A stretch of DNA of 32,970 bases from Candidatus Omnitrophota bacterium (GTDB taxonomy: Bacteria > Omnitrophota > Gorgyraeia > Zapsychrales > Zapsychraceae): contig JAHJCZ010000134.1 of assembly GCA_018812705.1 (NCBI GenBank), positions 1-32,970 on the forward strand, given 5' to 3'. The notes beneath the pieces are model-generated. The model had not been told where the DNA came from. It worked only from the letters and a program-made list of their open reading frames with translations, and did not search any database. Below are positions 16,414 through 25,679 of the stretch, piece after piece. Made by a program: the position numbers and the translations under genes. The stretch's first letter is position 1. The number at the start of each line of letters is the position of its first letter.

Positions 16414-18048
16414 TTATTTTCCTTCCATTATCAAAGGAACATCTTCTTCTGCATTGTTTGTAAGCTTAATATTAAAATTATCAACCAAAACCTTTGCAAC
16501 ATTCGGAGATAAAAATGCTGGCAAGGTTGGCCCCAGGCGAATGCCTTTCACACCAAGATACAGTAAAGCAAGTAATACTGCAACAGCTTTTTGCTCATAC
16601 CAGGCTATGTCATATGATATAGGAAGATCATTAATATCATCAAGGCCAAAAACTTCCTTTAGCTTTAATGCTACTACTGCCAATGAGTAAGAATCATTAC
16701 ACTGACCCGCATCTAGAACGCGAGGAATTCCGCCAATATCACCTAGTTGAAGCTTATTGTATCTGTATTTTGCACAACCTGCTGTCAAGATAACTGAATC
16801 TTTTGGCAAAGTCTCTGCAACTTGCGTAAAATAGTCTCTTGTTTTATGGCGTCCATCACAACCTGCCATAACAACAAATCTTTTGATCGCACCAGACTTT
16901 ACGGCATCAATAACTTTATCTGCAAGAGCTAATATCTGCCCATGTGCAAAACCTCCAATAATTTCGCCGGTCTCGATCTCTGTTGGAGGTGGACAAGTTT
17001 TTGCCAATTCAATGATCTCTGAAAAATCTTTTTCCCCGCCTTCAGCTCTCATAGGAATATCTTTTAAACCAGGATATCCTGCAACACCAGTCGTAAACAT
17101 CCTGTCTTTGTAAGAATCTTGAACAGGTGTAATACAATTTGTCGTCATAAGTATCGGACCGTTAAATGATGCAAACTCTTCATTCTGCTTCCACCATGAA
17201 TTACCGTAATTACCGACGAAATTATCGTACTTCTTGAATGCAGGATAATAATTTGCAGGAAGCATCTCTGAGTGAGTATAAACATCAACTCCCGTTCCTT
17301 GCGTCTGCTTTAGAAGCTCTTCCATGTCTTTCAGGTCATGACCTGAAATAAGAATGGCTGGGTTTGATCTAACGCCAATATTAACCTTTGTTATTTCTGG
17401 AGTACCATATTTCGTAGTATTCGCTTTATCTAAAAGGGCCATTGTTGTAACAGCGGTTCCTCCAGCCTTAAGAACTAAAGCTACCATTTCATCAACAGTC
17501 AGATCTTTTGTAGTAGACGCTAAGGCTTCAATTAAAAAGTCATCAATAGCTGGGTCATTAAAGCCTAGAACTGAAGCATGCTCCGCATAAGCTGCAATAC
17601 CTTTTAGGCCATAAATTAATAATTCACGTAGAGACCTTACATCTTCATTCTCCTGAGAAAGAACACCTACCTCCAAAGCTTTAATTCCTAATTCATCTTC
17701 TGATGTATATTCCCAAATAGCAGCTTCATTAAGACTTTTAGCAATATCATCTCCAACGATTTTCTGAAGTTCTTTTTTAAGAGCTATTCCCTCATTAATA
17801 AAAACCTTGATCTTTGCATTGTCAAAATTAGCATTAGTGATAGTAGTGAACAATGCTCTTTTAATATACTCAGTGTACTTGCCATCTACATCACCTTTTT
17901 CTTTGACCTTCTCTGCTAATACTGCGATGCCTTTAAGAATATAAATAAGAACATCTTGATATCCTGCGACAACTGCTTCTTTTCCGCAAACTCCCTTGAC
18001 GGTACAACCTTGACCTTTTGCTGTTTCTTGACATTGATAACAAAACAT
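16414..18048 (-). CDS. hcp: Hydroxylamine reductase / hybrid-cluster protein
   Basis: A 544-residue Fe-S enzyme of nitrosative stress defence, known as an NO reductase and hydroxylamine reductase. The N-terminal cysteines Cys3, Cys6, Cys15 and Cys21 (C-x2-C-x8-C-x5-C) bind a [4Fe-4S] cluster in the spacing of the class I proteins of strict anaerobes. Hybrid-cluster ligands can be recognised in [26 protein letters not shown] and GQCNDSYS. The ATG at 18048 has an AGGAG site seven bases upstream. It is the first gene behind the promoter at 18103-18130, and hence likely the lead gene of the long stress run. An FNR-type reductase three genes on may be its electron donor. Confidence 0.97.
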   Translation of the reverse strand: MFCYQCQETAKGQGCTVKGVCGKEAVVAGYQDVLIYILKGIAVLAEKVKEKGDVDGKYTEYIKRALFTTITNANFDNAKIKVFINEGIALKKELQKIVGDDIAKSLNEAAIWEYTSEDELGIKALEVGVLSQENEDVRSLRELLIYGLKGIAAYAEHASVLGFNDPAIDDFLIEALASTTKDLTVDEMVALVLKAGGTAVTTMALLDKANTTKYGTPEITKVNIGVRSNPAILISGHDLKDMEELLKQTQGTGVDVYTHSEMLPANYYPAFKKYDNFVGNYGNSWWKQNEEFASFNGPILMTTNCITPVQDSYKDRMFTTGVAGYPGLKDIPMRAEGGEKDFSEIIELAKTCPPPTEIETGEIIGGFAHGQILALADKVIDAVKSGAIKRFVVMAGCDGRHKTRDYFTQVAETLPKDSVILTAGCAKYRYNKLQLGDIGGIPRVLDAGQCNDSYSLAVVALKLKEVFGLDDINDLPISYDIAWYEQKAVAVLLALLYLGVKGIRLGPTLPAFLSPNVAKVLVDNFNIKLTNNAEEDVPLIMEGK

Positions 18049-18102
18049 ATCATTTCTCCTTTTCTGATTAAATTTCTTTATTGACTTCCTTCAGCCAGTT
18101 TA

Positions 18103-18130
18103 ATGATACAACACTTGTGTCATTTGTCAA
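18103..18130 (-). promoter_or_regulatory. hcp: Promoter of the hcp-led stress operon
   Basis: On the minus strand a perfect TTGACA (18130-18125) and TATCAT (18108-18103) are separated by 16 bases. The spacer holds a short dyad, ACAC-AA-GTGT, which could be an operator half-site pair. The transcript leader would be about 50 bases. I did not find a clear FNR, HcpR or NsrR consensus. The Rrf2 protein encoded at the end of the run is a candidate regulator. Confidence 0.65.
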
Positions 18131-18335
18131 ATTATTTTTCCGTTTATTTTTTTGCGCAGAACCTTGCTCTGAAGTCTATCCATCTTTTATTAGTTTAGAA
18201 ATATAAATAGTATTAGCTATGCTCTGAAAGTCCTATCTGAAACTAAAATAGTATACTCCTTTGAGGAAATATTTAAAGTATTAATAGGTATACAGCTGGC
18301 AAACAAATATCTCTGAAATTTAAAAATTTACGTCA

Positions 18336-18373
18336 AAACAAAAAAAGCATGTGATTATTTTTCACATGCTTTT
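18336..18373 (-). terminator. Intrinsic terminator after the scramblase-like gene
   Basis: A perfect 12-base inverted repeat (AAAAGCATGTGA and TCACATGCTTTT) with a seven-base loop at 18343-18373 is followed on the minus strand by a T-rich tract (TTTTTTTGTTTT, counting the stem's last bases). It ends the gene at 18416-19015 and isolates it from the hcp promoter. Confidence 0.85.
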
Positions 18374-18415
18374 CTCAGTTATTTAAGATCCCTATTTAAT
18401 AATTATCACTTGCCG

Positions 18416-19015
18416 TTATTTACCTTTATTTTCAAAATGTACGAAATCGATAAGGAAAACTGCTCCAAGAAAGATCGCCTTCATTTCTATTTTACACAGC
18501 GCCGGGAAAGTAACTCCAAAATTATCAGCATCCGTAAAACTTTCCTTCATCAATCCGCTCCACTTTTTTGTTATCTTCCCATACGCCTCACCTTCGCACA
18601 TTATATTAAATGTCCAAGGATGCAGCAGTGGACCAAATAACTGGCAAATTTCATTACCAGACCTATTTTGTACTGAATAAATACGACGCAATACTGAGAA
18701 CTTCTTCTGTATGACTCCTAACAATTTTCCTTCAGGCGTATAAACTTCAGCTCTGTGAAAAAAGAACCTGAACGGCCGCTTTACCCGCAAGACTTCTTGC
18801 CCGCTTTGCGTTAAGACCAACATAGTAAAAGGCCGCAATGCCTTAAGAAATAAACGCAAAATCATGGATCCAGATTCCTCGGCAACTAGATACAGCGGAC
18901 TGCCTGCTTCATCAAAGATCTGATACTTGTTCTTTGTCTCAAAACCTGAAAGGATCTCTCCCCATTCTTTCTTCTGCTGAACAACAAGACCGCTTATCGA
19001 TGACAATCTATCCAC
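18416..19015 (-). CDS. Phospholipid scramblase / LURP-one-like protein
   Basis: A 199-residue protein that resembles the scramblase (PF03803) / tubby-like fold. It has beta-strand-rich repeats such as YQIFDEAGSPLYLVAEE, RVKRPFRFFFHRAEVYTPEG and a closing hydrophobic helix (AIFLGAVFLIDFVHFE). The segment GPLLHPWTFNI...GKITKKWSG...TDADNFGVTFP follows the family pattern closely. Bacterial members have no established activity, so membrane-lipid handling is only suggested by name. The start is GTG at 19015 behind a perfect AAGGAGGT site. It appears monocistronic, with its own promoter region and a terminator on each side. Confidence 0.8.
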   Translation of the reverse strand: MDRLSSISGLVVQQKKEWGEILSGFETKNKYQIFDEAGSPLYLVAEESGSMILRLFLKALRPFTMLVLTQSGQEVLRVKRPFRFFFHRAEVYTPEGKLLGVIQKKFSVLRRIYSVQNRSGNEICQLFGPLLHPWTFNIMCEGEAYGKITKKWSGLMKESFTDADNFGVTFPALCKIEMKAIFLGAVFLIDFVHFENKGK

Positions 19016-19044
19016 AATTAACCTCCTTACGATAAAAAATGACT

Positions 19045-19077
19045 AATTGTTAATATTCTATCATAGAATTTATCCAA
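19045..19077 (-). promoter_or_regulatory. Promoter region with 7-1-7 palindrome ahead of the scramblase-like gene
   Basis: A perfect 15-base palindrome, ATTCTAT-G-ATAGAAT on the minus strand (19055-19069), lies about 40 bases before the GTG start. Candidate hexamers TTGGAT upstream and TATTAA overlapping its end are 16 bases apart, so the palindrome would lie in the promoter spacer. The 7-1-7 geometry is that of Fur/PerR boxes, but the bases do not match either consensus well. Confidence 0.45.
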
Positions 19078-19092
19078 ATCTGATAAATAGGC

Positions 19093-19126
19093 AAAAAAAG
19101 CCATGCGATAATTATCACACGCCTTT
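19093..19126 (-). terminator. Intrinsic terminator of the copper efflux operon
   Basis: Just after copA the minus strand reads a stem starting AAAGGCGTGTGAT, loop AATT, and ATCGCATGGCTTT, with one mismatch and two G-U pairs, followed by seven T in a row. This closes the TolC-CusB-CusA-YHS-CopA unit. Confidence 0.8.
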
Positions 19127-19155
19127 ATTAGCAACATATTATTGCTGTCCGGAAT

Positions 19156-21312
19156 TTAGAATTTTTTTATTCGAAGAGAATTGAATACTACTGATACCGA
19201 ACTCATTGCCATAGCAATGCTGGCTACCATTGGATTTAGGAAACCGAATGCTGCAACTGGTATCCCTATTGTATTGTAGAAAAAAGCCCAGAAAATATTT
19301 TGTTTGATAACAGCAAATGTCTTTTGCGATAGCTCTATCGCCTGATAAACTTTTGCCGGTGATCCTTTAATAATAACAATGTTGGCAGATTCAATTGCAA
19401 TGTCTGAGCCTGTTCCCATAGCAATAGAAAGATCCGCTATTGCCAATGCAGGGGCATCATTTATACCGTCGCCAACAAAAGCAACTATCTCGCCCTTGCT
19501 CTGAAGCTCTTTTACCTTAGCTGCTTTTTCATCCGGAAATACCTCAGCAATGATATGCTCGATACCCAAACCCTTTGCAATTGATTCTGCGACTGCCCTA
19601 TTGTCACCTGTAAGCATTGCTACATCAATTTTCATAGCTCTCAAATCATCTATAGCCGCCCTGGAATCTTCTTTAACCGTATCTGCAATTGCAATAATCC
19701 CGATCAGCTTTGATCCGTTACCAATAAAAACAACTGTTTTTCCTTCACCCTGCAGTTGCTTCCCACGTTTTTCAAGCTCTTCACTTAAAACAACTTTATT
19801 CTCTGAAAGATAACTAGCTCTTCCTATAAAATACTTTTCACCGTTAATTCTACCTTCGACTCCCTTGCCTGTTACACTCGTAAAATCATCAATTTCAGTT
19901 TTTTCAATATCAGGATACAATTCATTAAAATGATCGACAATAGCTTCTGCAAGAGGATGTTCAGACCTGCTTTCAAGTGCAATTATCTGTGAAATATGTT
20001 TTTCTCGAACCAGACCTTCTTGCCAAAACATATCAACAACCTTGGGTCGCCCTTCAGTCAGTGTTCCTGTCTTATCAAAGACCACCGTTGTTATCCTTTT
20101 TGACTTCTCTAAAGTCTCTCCATTCTTTATCAATATTCCCTTTTTCGCACCAACACCAGTTCCAACTAAAATTGCCGTTGGAGTTGCCAATCCAAGAGCG
20201 CACGGACATGCAATTACTAAAACTGATACAGCATTAAGGACTGCCAATCCGACATTCCCTGAATAAAAATACCATCCTAAAAATGTAATAAAAGCAATTA
20301 CGATTATTACCGGAACAAAAACAGACGAGATCTTATCTGCCAAATGCTCTATCGGAGATTTAGAGGTCTGTGCTTCCTCTACCATTTTAACGATCTGCGA
20401 GAATATTGTTTCTCCTCCGATCTTTGTTACTTTTAGCTTTAGAGCACCCTTTTGATTAACAGTAGCCCCGTAAACAGTATCGCCAGCTTTCTTAGTTACC
20501 GGCAAGCTTTCTCCTGTAAGCATGCTCTCGTCAATACTGGAGCTCCCTTCAATTACTTCACCATCAAGAGGTATTTTTTCTCCCGGCTTTACAATAAGGA
20601 TATCGCCCTTGTTCACATCTTCAATAAGCACCTTCTTCTCAACATTTCCGATAATTACCCTTGCTTCCTTAACACCCATCTCGAGCAATTTCTTAATAGC
20701 CTCACCTGCCTGGCCTTTTCCTTTTGCTTCAAAATACTTGCCTAAATTTATAAATATGATTATCGAAACTGCTGCTTCAAAAAATATTTGTCCACCTACG
20801 GTCATTGAATACAAACTGTAAGTCAAGGATACCAGCGTCCCAAGCGAAACTAATGAATCCATAGAAAAGCTCATGCTTTTAAGTTTTTTGTAAGCCGAGA
20901 CGTGAAAATTCCTACCAAAATAAAATGTTGTTAATAATGAAAGTCCAGCGAAAGTGAGCATCACAAGATCTAAGCCGAATATAATTACCCCGCTCTTGAG
21001 CTCAACGAACATCATCGACAAGACTGGAGCACCAAAGATAAATGCCCCCACAAATCTCTTTAAAGCAGCATCTGCTTCATTTTCTTTATCAAGTATTTCT
21101 TCCTTTTCAGAAGCTTTATACCCAATATCCGAGATAAGATCTTTTATATCTTTGACAGTAATATTGTTTTCGTCAAATTCAACTGAAGTCTTTTTTATTG
21201 CAAAATTAGTCTGCGCACTTTTTATAAAAGGATTCTCTTGTAACTTCTTTTCTATTGAACTTGCACAGCTCGCACAGCTCATGCCCTCAATATTCAGCTG
21301 GACTTTCATCAT
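19156..21312 (-). CDS. copA: Copper-exporting P1B-type ATPase
   Basis: A 718-residue inner-membrane pump that moves Cu(I) out of the cytoplasm. There is one N-terminal heavy-metal-associated domain with GMSCASC, then the transmembrane block, the CPC ion site in [11 protein letters not shown], the phosphorylation site DKTGTLTEG, the HP motif SEHPLAEAI, and the hinge GDGINDAPA. The last helices carry YN and M-x2-S-S ([19 protein letters not shown]), the combination of Cu(I)-specific P1B-1 pumps. I place the start at the ATG at 21312, where GGGAG lies six bases upstream; an in-frame ATG at 21351 would add 13 residues without a ribosome site. It is the last gene of the copper unit and hands Cu to the periplasmic YHS and Cus proteins. 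Confidence 0.95.
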   Translation of the reverse strand: MMKVQLNIEGMSCASCASSIEKKLQENPFIKSAQTNFAIKKTSVEFDENNITVKDIKDLISDIGYKASEKEEILDKENEADAALKRFVGAFIFGAPVLSMMFVELKSGVIIFGLDLVMLTFAGLSLLTTFYFGRNFHVSAYKKLKSMSFSMDSLVSLGTLVSLTYSLYSMTVGGQIFFEAAVSIIIFINLGKYFEAKGKGQAGEAIKKLLEMGVKEARVIIGNVEKKVLIEDVNKGDILIVKPGEKIPLDGEVIEGSSSIDESMLTGESLPVTKKAGDTVYGATVNQKGALKLKVTKIGGETIFSQIVKMVEEAQTSKSPIEHLADKISSVFVPVIIVIAFITFLGWYFYSGNVGLAVLNAVSVLVIACPCALGLATPTAILVGTGVGAKKGILIKNGETLEKSKRITTVVFDKTGTLTEGRPKVVDMFWQEGLVREKHISQIIALESRSEHPLAEAIVDHFNELYPDIEKTEIDDFTSVTGKGVEGRINGEKYFIGRASYLSENKVVLSEELEKRGKQLQGEGKTVVFIGNGSKLIGIIAIADTVKEDSRAAIDDLRAMKIDVAMLTGDNRAVAESIAKGLGIEHIIAEVFPDEKAAKVKELQSKGEIVAFVGDGINDAPALAIADLSIAMGTGSDIAIESANIVIIKGSPAKVYQAIELSQKTFAVIKQNIFWAFFYNTIGIPVAAFGFLNPMVASIAMAMSSVSVVFNSLRIKKF

Positions 21313-21360
21313 TAACATCTCCCACTTTTTCGCATATGAGCCAACAATCATTCTTATGCT

Positions 21361-21828
21361 TTATTCATCATTTTCTTGCATATCCTGGTCGTTCTCGATT
21401 TGCTCAACATTCTCTTCAACCGCCTCTTCCTGTACCATGCTTTTTTCAACTATAGCGACATACTTCTCTGGATCTTCTTGAAATGAGCTAACACATCCTG
21501 CACAGCACAAGTTGTAGATCTTGCCATTGTATTCATACTTATAGGCTGGACCCATCATCCCTACTTTTTCACCGCTGACAGGACATACACTGTTACCTAC
21601 CTCAATGATATCCTCAGATTCTTCATCAACCGCCTCCATCATTGAATCCATTTGCTCCTCACCCGGCATTTCGTCCATTTGATCCATATCATCCATAGTC
21701 TCCATTTTCTCCTGGATCATAATCGAACCTTTTTCTTCATTATTAGCACTATTCACTTCTTCAGCCAAAACATAAGCTGTTGTTGAAAAAACCATAATTA
21801 AAGCAGCTATAATTATTCTTTTATTCAT
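21361..21828 (-). CDS. Exported Met/acid-rich protein with YHS/TRASH metal-binding domain
   Basis: A 155-residue periplasmic protein. A signal peptide (1-22, cleavage near VLA-EE) is followed by an acidic, methionine-rich linker (about 35-65, with repeated MD/DM/EM units), then a YHS/TRASH-type domain with Cys82 in SVCPVSG and Cys108, Cys109 and Cys112 in YNLCCAGC, and finally a glutamate-rich tail. Both the Met-rich linker and the cysteine set fit soft-metal binding, so a Cu/Ag chaperone or buffer between CopA and the Cus pump is likely. CusF is the usual protein in this role and is not encoded in this window; this may be its replacement (inference). The ribosome site is AAGGAGAGGG. Confidence 0.8.
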   Translation of the reverse strand: MNKRIIIAALIMVFSTTAYVLAEEVNSANNEEKGSIMIQEKMETMDDMDQMDEMPGEEQMDSMMEAVDEESEDIIEVGNSVCPVSGEKVGMMGPAYKYEYNGKIYNLCCAGCVSSFQEDPEKYVAIVEKSMVQEEAVEENVEQIENDQDMQENDE

Positions 21829-21910
21829 TTCCCTCTCCTTAATTAAAAACTTACAAATTGTTTTTTTAAATTAATAAAATCAATAACTTTTCTCTAGCAA
21901 TTACCTCCTT

Positions 21911-24900
21911 CTATTTAACAGTTACTTTAAGCTTCTCCAATTCTCTTTCCTTTAGCCAACAATAACCTATTGGCACCATAAACAAGGTTATCAGCTCAAT
22001 GCTCATCCCCCCGACTGCAGGCAATGCCATAGGGATCATAACATCAGACCCCCGACCTGTAGAAGTCAATATAGGCAACAATGCCAATATTGTAGTTGCA
22101 GTAGTCATAAGACAAGGCCTCACACGGCGCTGTCCCGCAAACAAAGTTGCCGCTCTGACCTCGCTGATCGTCTTGGGTTTTTTCTCCTTAAAACTTTGAT
22201 CCAGATATGACGCAACAACCACACCATCATCGCTTGCAATACCAAAAAGAGCCAAAAATCCAACCCATACAGCGACACTTAAATTATAGCTTTGCATATT
22301 GAACAATTGCCTGAAGTAGTCACCAAAAAATGGCAGCTGAAAGAACCACTCCTGTGCATAAAGCCAAATAAGAATAAATCCTCCGCTAAAAGAGACAATA
22401 ATACCACTAAAGACAAGTATTGTCGTCGAAACACGTTTGAACTGAAAATAGAGTATCAAGAAAATAATAAAAAGGCTCAACGGCAAAACAACCGCCAGCT
22501 TCTTTTCACTCCTGACCTGATTCTCATAACTTCCGGCAAATTTATAACTTGTTCCAGGAGGTAAAAGCAACTCGCCTGAATCAATTTTACTTTGAAGATA
22601 ATTTGTAGCAGCGTTGACAACATCAACATCTGCAACATCTGATTTTTTATCAAACAGAACATATCCCACAAGAAAAGTATCTTCACTTTTAATAACTTGC
22701 GGACCGCGAACAAACTTTAACGTAGCCACCTGAGAAAATGGTATCTGTGCCCCCGTATTTGAAGGTATGAGTACTTCCTGAAGCTCCTCGATAGAATCCC
22801 TCAATTCTCTGGGATAACGAACCCTTACAGGATAACGCTCACGGCCTTCAACAGTTGTTGTCAATTTCATGCCGCCAATAGCAACTTCAACAACATTTTG
22901 CACATCTTGAATATTGACACCATATCGGGCACTTTTTTCACGATCAATATTAAATTCCAGGTATGGCTTTCCAACAATACGGTCAGCAATAACCGCACTT
23001 GCCTCAATGCCCGGAACTTCCTTTAAGAATTTTTCTATTTGAAAACCTACATCCTCTAGTTCTTCTAATTTTTTCCCCAGGATCTTTACACCCATTGGAG
23101 CGCGCATGCCCGACTGTAACATAACTATCCTTGCAGCTATTGGCTGCAATTTTGGGGCAGAAGTTGTCCCTGGGACCTCACCTGCCTTTAAGATCTCTCG
23201 CCAAATATCGTCCGGAGTTTTAATATGCTCTCTCCACAGCCTTGGCCTTCTTCCTGTTTTAGGATCTTTTTCTCCGAATTCCGGCTTATAACTAATAACC
23301 GTCTCTATCATAGAAATAGGGGCAGGATCTAATGGGGACTCCACTCTTCCTAATTTACCGACTACGGATTCCACTTCCGGGATTTGACTGATACGGATGT
23401 CTTGCTTTTGTAAAACGTCTAGGACTTCCCCTATAGATGCGTGTGGCATCGTTGTCGGCATAAATAGATACGATCCCTCGTCTAAAGGCGGCATAAATTC
23501 TTTACCTATACCCGGAAATGCATGATTCAAAGCGCTGGCCGGCCAAATCCTTAAAATTGCAGATTCTTTGATGCCTATTTTGCTTAAAGCTCCTGTTAAA
23601 GGAGAAATTACTTTTGCAAAACCCAGCCAGATAACCATCCCAAATACAACGATAGATAATGGGATCATAAAAAACAATTTCTTGCGCTCCAAAAAATGCA
23701 TTAAGATCTTAGGATAATATTCCATGAACTTAAAAAAGAAATAAATAATACCAAAAATACCGACGCCAACAAAAGTCAAATTCAGAATAAATCCCTTCCC
23801 GAATCCCAATGGCATCCAATTAGTGGTTAAAACTATCAAAACAAGACCAATAGCGATCCAGTTGGAATATTTTAAAAACACACTCTTTATCTGAGCGGGT
23901 ATTCTTTCTCCAAATAAAATGTAAAGCCCGTATAACAGAATACCGGCCCCCAAGATCGATGATGCCTTAAAGGCCATAAGCGTTACAACCCCGACAATGA
24001 TCCCTTTTGTTTTTTGTTTTATTCCCTTTAAAGGACTTTTTCTTTTAACAAATAATATGTGCGCCAATGCCGGAACAACCAAAAGAGCAATAATTACTGA
24101 CCCTAATAAAGCAAATGACTTTGTATAAGCCAGAGGCTTAAAAAGTTTCCCTTCGGGACCTGACATAGAAAACACAGCTAAAAAGGAAACTATCGTTGTA
24201 GCTATAGCTGTTAAGATAGCACCACCGACCTCGCTTGCAGCTTTGTAGACAGCATCTAAAGCATTCTCGCCTTCTTTGCTTTCATTAATATGCTTTATGA
24301 TGTTCTCGCACATAATAATTCCCATATCGACAATGGTTCCGATAGCAATCGCGATCCCAGCTAAAGACATAACATTGGCATCAACCTTAAATATTTTCAT
24401 CATGATAAATGCCATCAATACCGCCATAGGCAATGTAAGAGAAACCACCAAAGAACTGTTAAAATGCATCAAGAAAAGAAGTATTACAAGGACAGTAATT
24501 AATATTTCCTGAGTAAGTGCTTCACTTAGAGTTCCGAGTGTCTCATCGATAAGTTTGGTTCGATCATAAAATGGAACTATCTTAACCTTCGATACAGTTC
24601 CATCAGCAAGAACTTTTGTAGGCAAGCCCGGTTCAATTTGTCCTATCTTTTTCTTAATATTTTTAATGGCCTCCATAGGATTACCGCCATAGCGCACAAC
24701 AACCACGCCACCGACAGCCTCTGCACCTTCTTTGTCCAAAGCCCCTCTTCTTAATGCTGGACCAAGATGCACTTGAGTCGCAATATTTTTCACATAAATT
24801 GGGACATTATCATTTGTCTTTATGATAATATTTTCGATATCCTTAATGTCTTTGATAAAACCGATACTTCGAACCACATATTCTGCACGATTAAATTCGA

Positions 24901-25591
24901 TCGTCTTAGCCCCAACATCAATGTTCGCCCTTTTAACAGCCATTATGATATCCTGCAAGCCTACACCGTAAGCACGCATGGCATCAGGATCGACATCAAT
25001 CTGGTATTCCTTAACATAACCGCCAACAGAGGCCACCTCACTAATTCCTTCAGTCGACTGCAAAGAGTATTTAACATACCAGTCCTGTATCGAACGTAAT
25101 TCATCGAGGCTGAAGCCCTTGCCTTCAAGCGTATACCAGAATATCTGCCCCAAGGCTGTTGCATCAGGTCCGATTGTAGGAACAACACCATCAGGCAACT
25201 CTTTTTGTGCACTGCTTAAACGTTCGATCACTCTTGACCTAGACCAGTAGAATTCAACGCTTTCATCAAAAATTACATATATAGTGGAAAAGCCAAAGGC
25301 CGAATAACTGCGGATACTCTTAACACCTGGAATTCCCTGAAGAGAAATAGCCAAAGGGTACGTAACCTGATCTTCCACATCCTGAGGAGAACGACCCATC
25401 CACTCCGTAAAAACTATCTGCTGATTATCTCCAATATCAGGAATAGCATCAACAGGCACAGGGTTTCTGGGAATAGCACCCTCTTTGACATCAAATGGCA
25501 TGACAGAAAATCCCCAAAGAAATATTCCGATAACAAACAAAGTTGTTATCAGCTTATTCTCTAAGAAAAATTTTATTAACTTGTTCAGCAT
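21911..25591 (-). CDS. cusA: CusA/CzcA-type heavy-metal RND efflux permease
   Basis: A 1226-residue proton-driven pump for Cu(I)/Ag(I), forming a trimer in the inner membrane and part of the tripartite CusCBA complex. The HME-RND signature GTIVDMGIIMCENI in TM4 has the single aspartate of metal pumps. The porter region carries FMPPLDEGSYLFMPTTMP with methionines as in the CusA export path. It is about 180 residues longer than E. coli CusA (1047): an insert near residues 520-640 adds about three to four predicted helices between the first membrane half and the second periplasmic loop. Divalent cations cannot be excluded, but neighbours argue for copper/silver. It follows CusB with a good AGGAG site. 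Confidence 0.93.
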   Translation of the reverse strand: MLNKLIKFFLENKLITTLFVIGIFLWGFSVMPFDVKEGAIPRNPVPVDAIPDIGDNQQIVFTEWMGRSPQDVEDQVTYPLAISLQGIPGVKSIRSYSAFGFSTIYVIFDESVEFYWSRSRVIERLSSAQKELPDGVVPTIGPDATALGQIFWYTLEGKGFSLDELRSIQDWYVKYSLQSTEGISEVASVGGYVKEYQIDVDPDAMRAYGVGLQDIIMAVKRANIDVGAKTIEFNRAEYVVRSIGFIKDIKDIENIIIKTNDNVPIYVKNIATQVHLGPALRRGALDKEGAEAVGGVVVVRYGGNPMEAIKNIKKKIGQIEPGLPTKVLADGTVSKVKIVPFYDRTKLIDETLGTLSEALTQEILITVLVILLFLMHFNSSLVVSLTLPMAVLMAFIMMKIFKVDANVMSLAGIAIAIGTIVDMGIIMCENIIKHINESKEGENALDAVYKAASEVGGAILTAIATTIVSFLAVFSMSGPEGKLFKPLAYTKSFALLGSVIIALLVVPALAHILFVKRKSPLKGIKQKTKGIIVGVVTLMAFKASSILGAGILLYGLYILFGERIPAQIKSVFLKYSNWIAIGLVLIVLTTNWMPLGFGKGFILNLTFVGVGIFGIIYFFFKFMEYYPKILMHFLERKKLFFMIPLSIVVFGMVIWLGFAKVISPLTGALSKIGIKESAILRIWPASALNHAFPGIGKEFMPPLDEGSYLFMPTTMPHASIGEVLDVLQKQDIRISQIPEVESVVGKLGRVESPLDPAPISMIETVISYKPEFGEKDPKTGRRPRLWREHIKTPDDIWREILKAGEVPGTTSAPKLQPIAARIVMLQSGMRAPMGVKILGKKLEELEDVGFQIEKFLKEVPGIEASAVIADRIVGKPYLEFNIDREKSARYGVNIQDVQNVVEVAIGGMKLTTTVEGRERYPVRVRYPRELRDSIEELQEVLIPSNTGAQIPFSQVATLKFVRGPQVIKSEDTFLVGYVLFDKKSDVADVDVVNAATNYLQSKIDSGELLLPPGTSYKFAGSYENQVRSEKKLAVVLPLSLFIIFLILYFQFKRVSTTILVFSGIIVSFSGGFILIWLYAQEWFFQLPFFGDYFRQLFNMQSYNLSVAVWVGFLALFGIASDDGVVVASYLDQSFKEKKPKTISEVRAATLFAGQRRVRPCLMTTATTILALLPILTSTGRGSDVMIPMALPAVGGMSIELITLFMVPIGYCWLKERELEKLKVTVK

Positions 25592-25679
25592 TTTAATTCT
25601 CCTGTTAGGGCTGAATTTGCGCCAACCCTCAGAATTAATTTATAATTTAGTACAACAAAAAGAACTATACATAATAACC

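Larger units (their letters stand above)
18049..18415. other. 367-bp intergenic region between the scramblase-like gene and hcp
   Basis: AT-rich non-coding stretch. It holds the hcp promoter (18103-18130) near one end and the terminator of the scramblase-like gene (18343-18373) near the other. From about 18131 to 18335 I see no ORF with a ribosome site, no RNA gene and no strong repeat. Confidence 0.65.

Noticed and set aside
17329-17348. Perfect 20-base palindrome (TTTCAGGTCA and its complement)
   Set aside because: It lies inside hcp over the conserved SGHDLKD codons, so protein constraint plus chance explains it; no promoter or gene boundary is near.
18343-19126. The two hairpins flanking the scramblase-like gene look similar and might be repeat ends of a mobile element
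   Set aside because: Each is a good terminator for the gene before it on the same strand, the stems differ at several positions, and there is no transposase or target duplication.
20954-21481. 175-codon plus-strand ORF opposite copA
   Set aside because: It is antisense to well-supported copA and YHS coding sequence, low-complexity serine/isoleucine-rich, without recognisable domains or a ribosome site.
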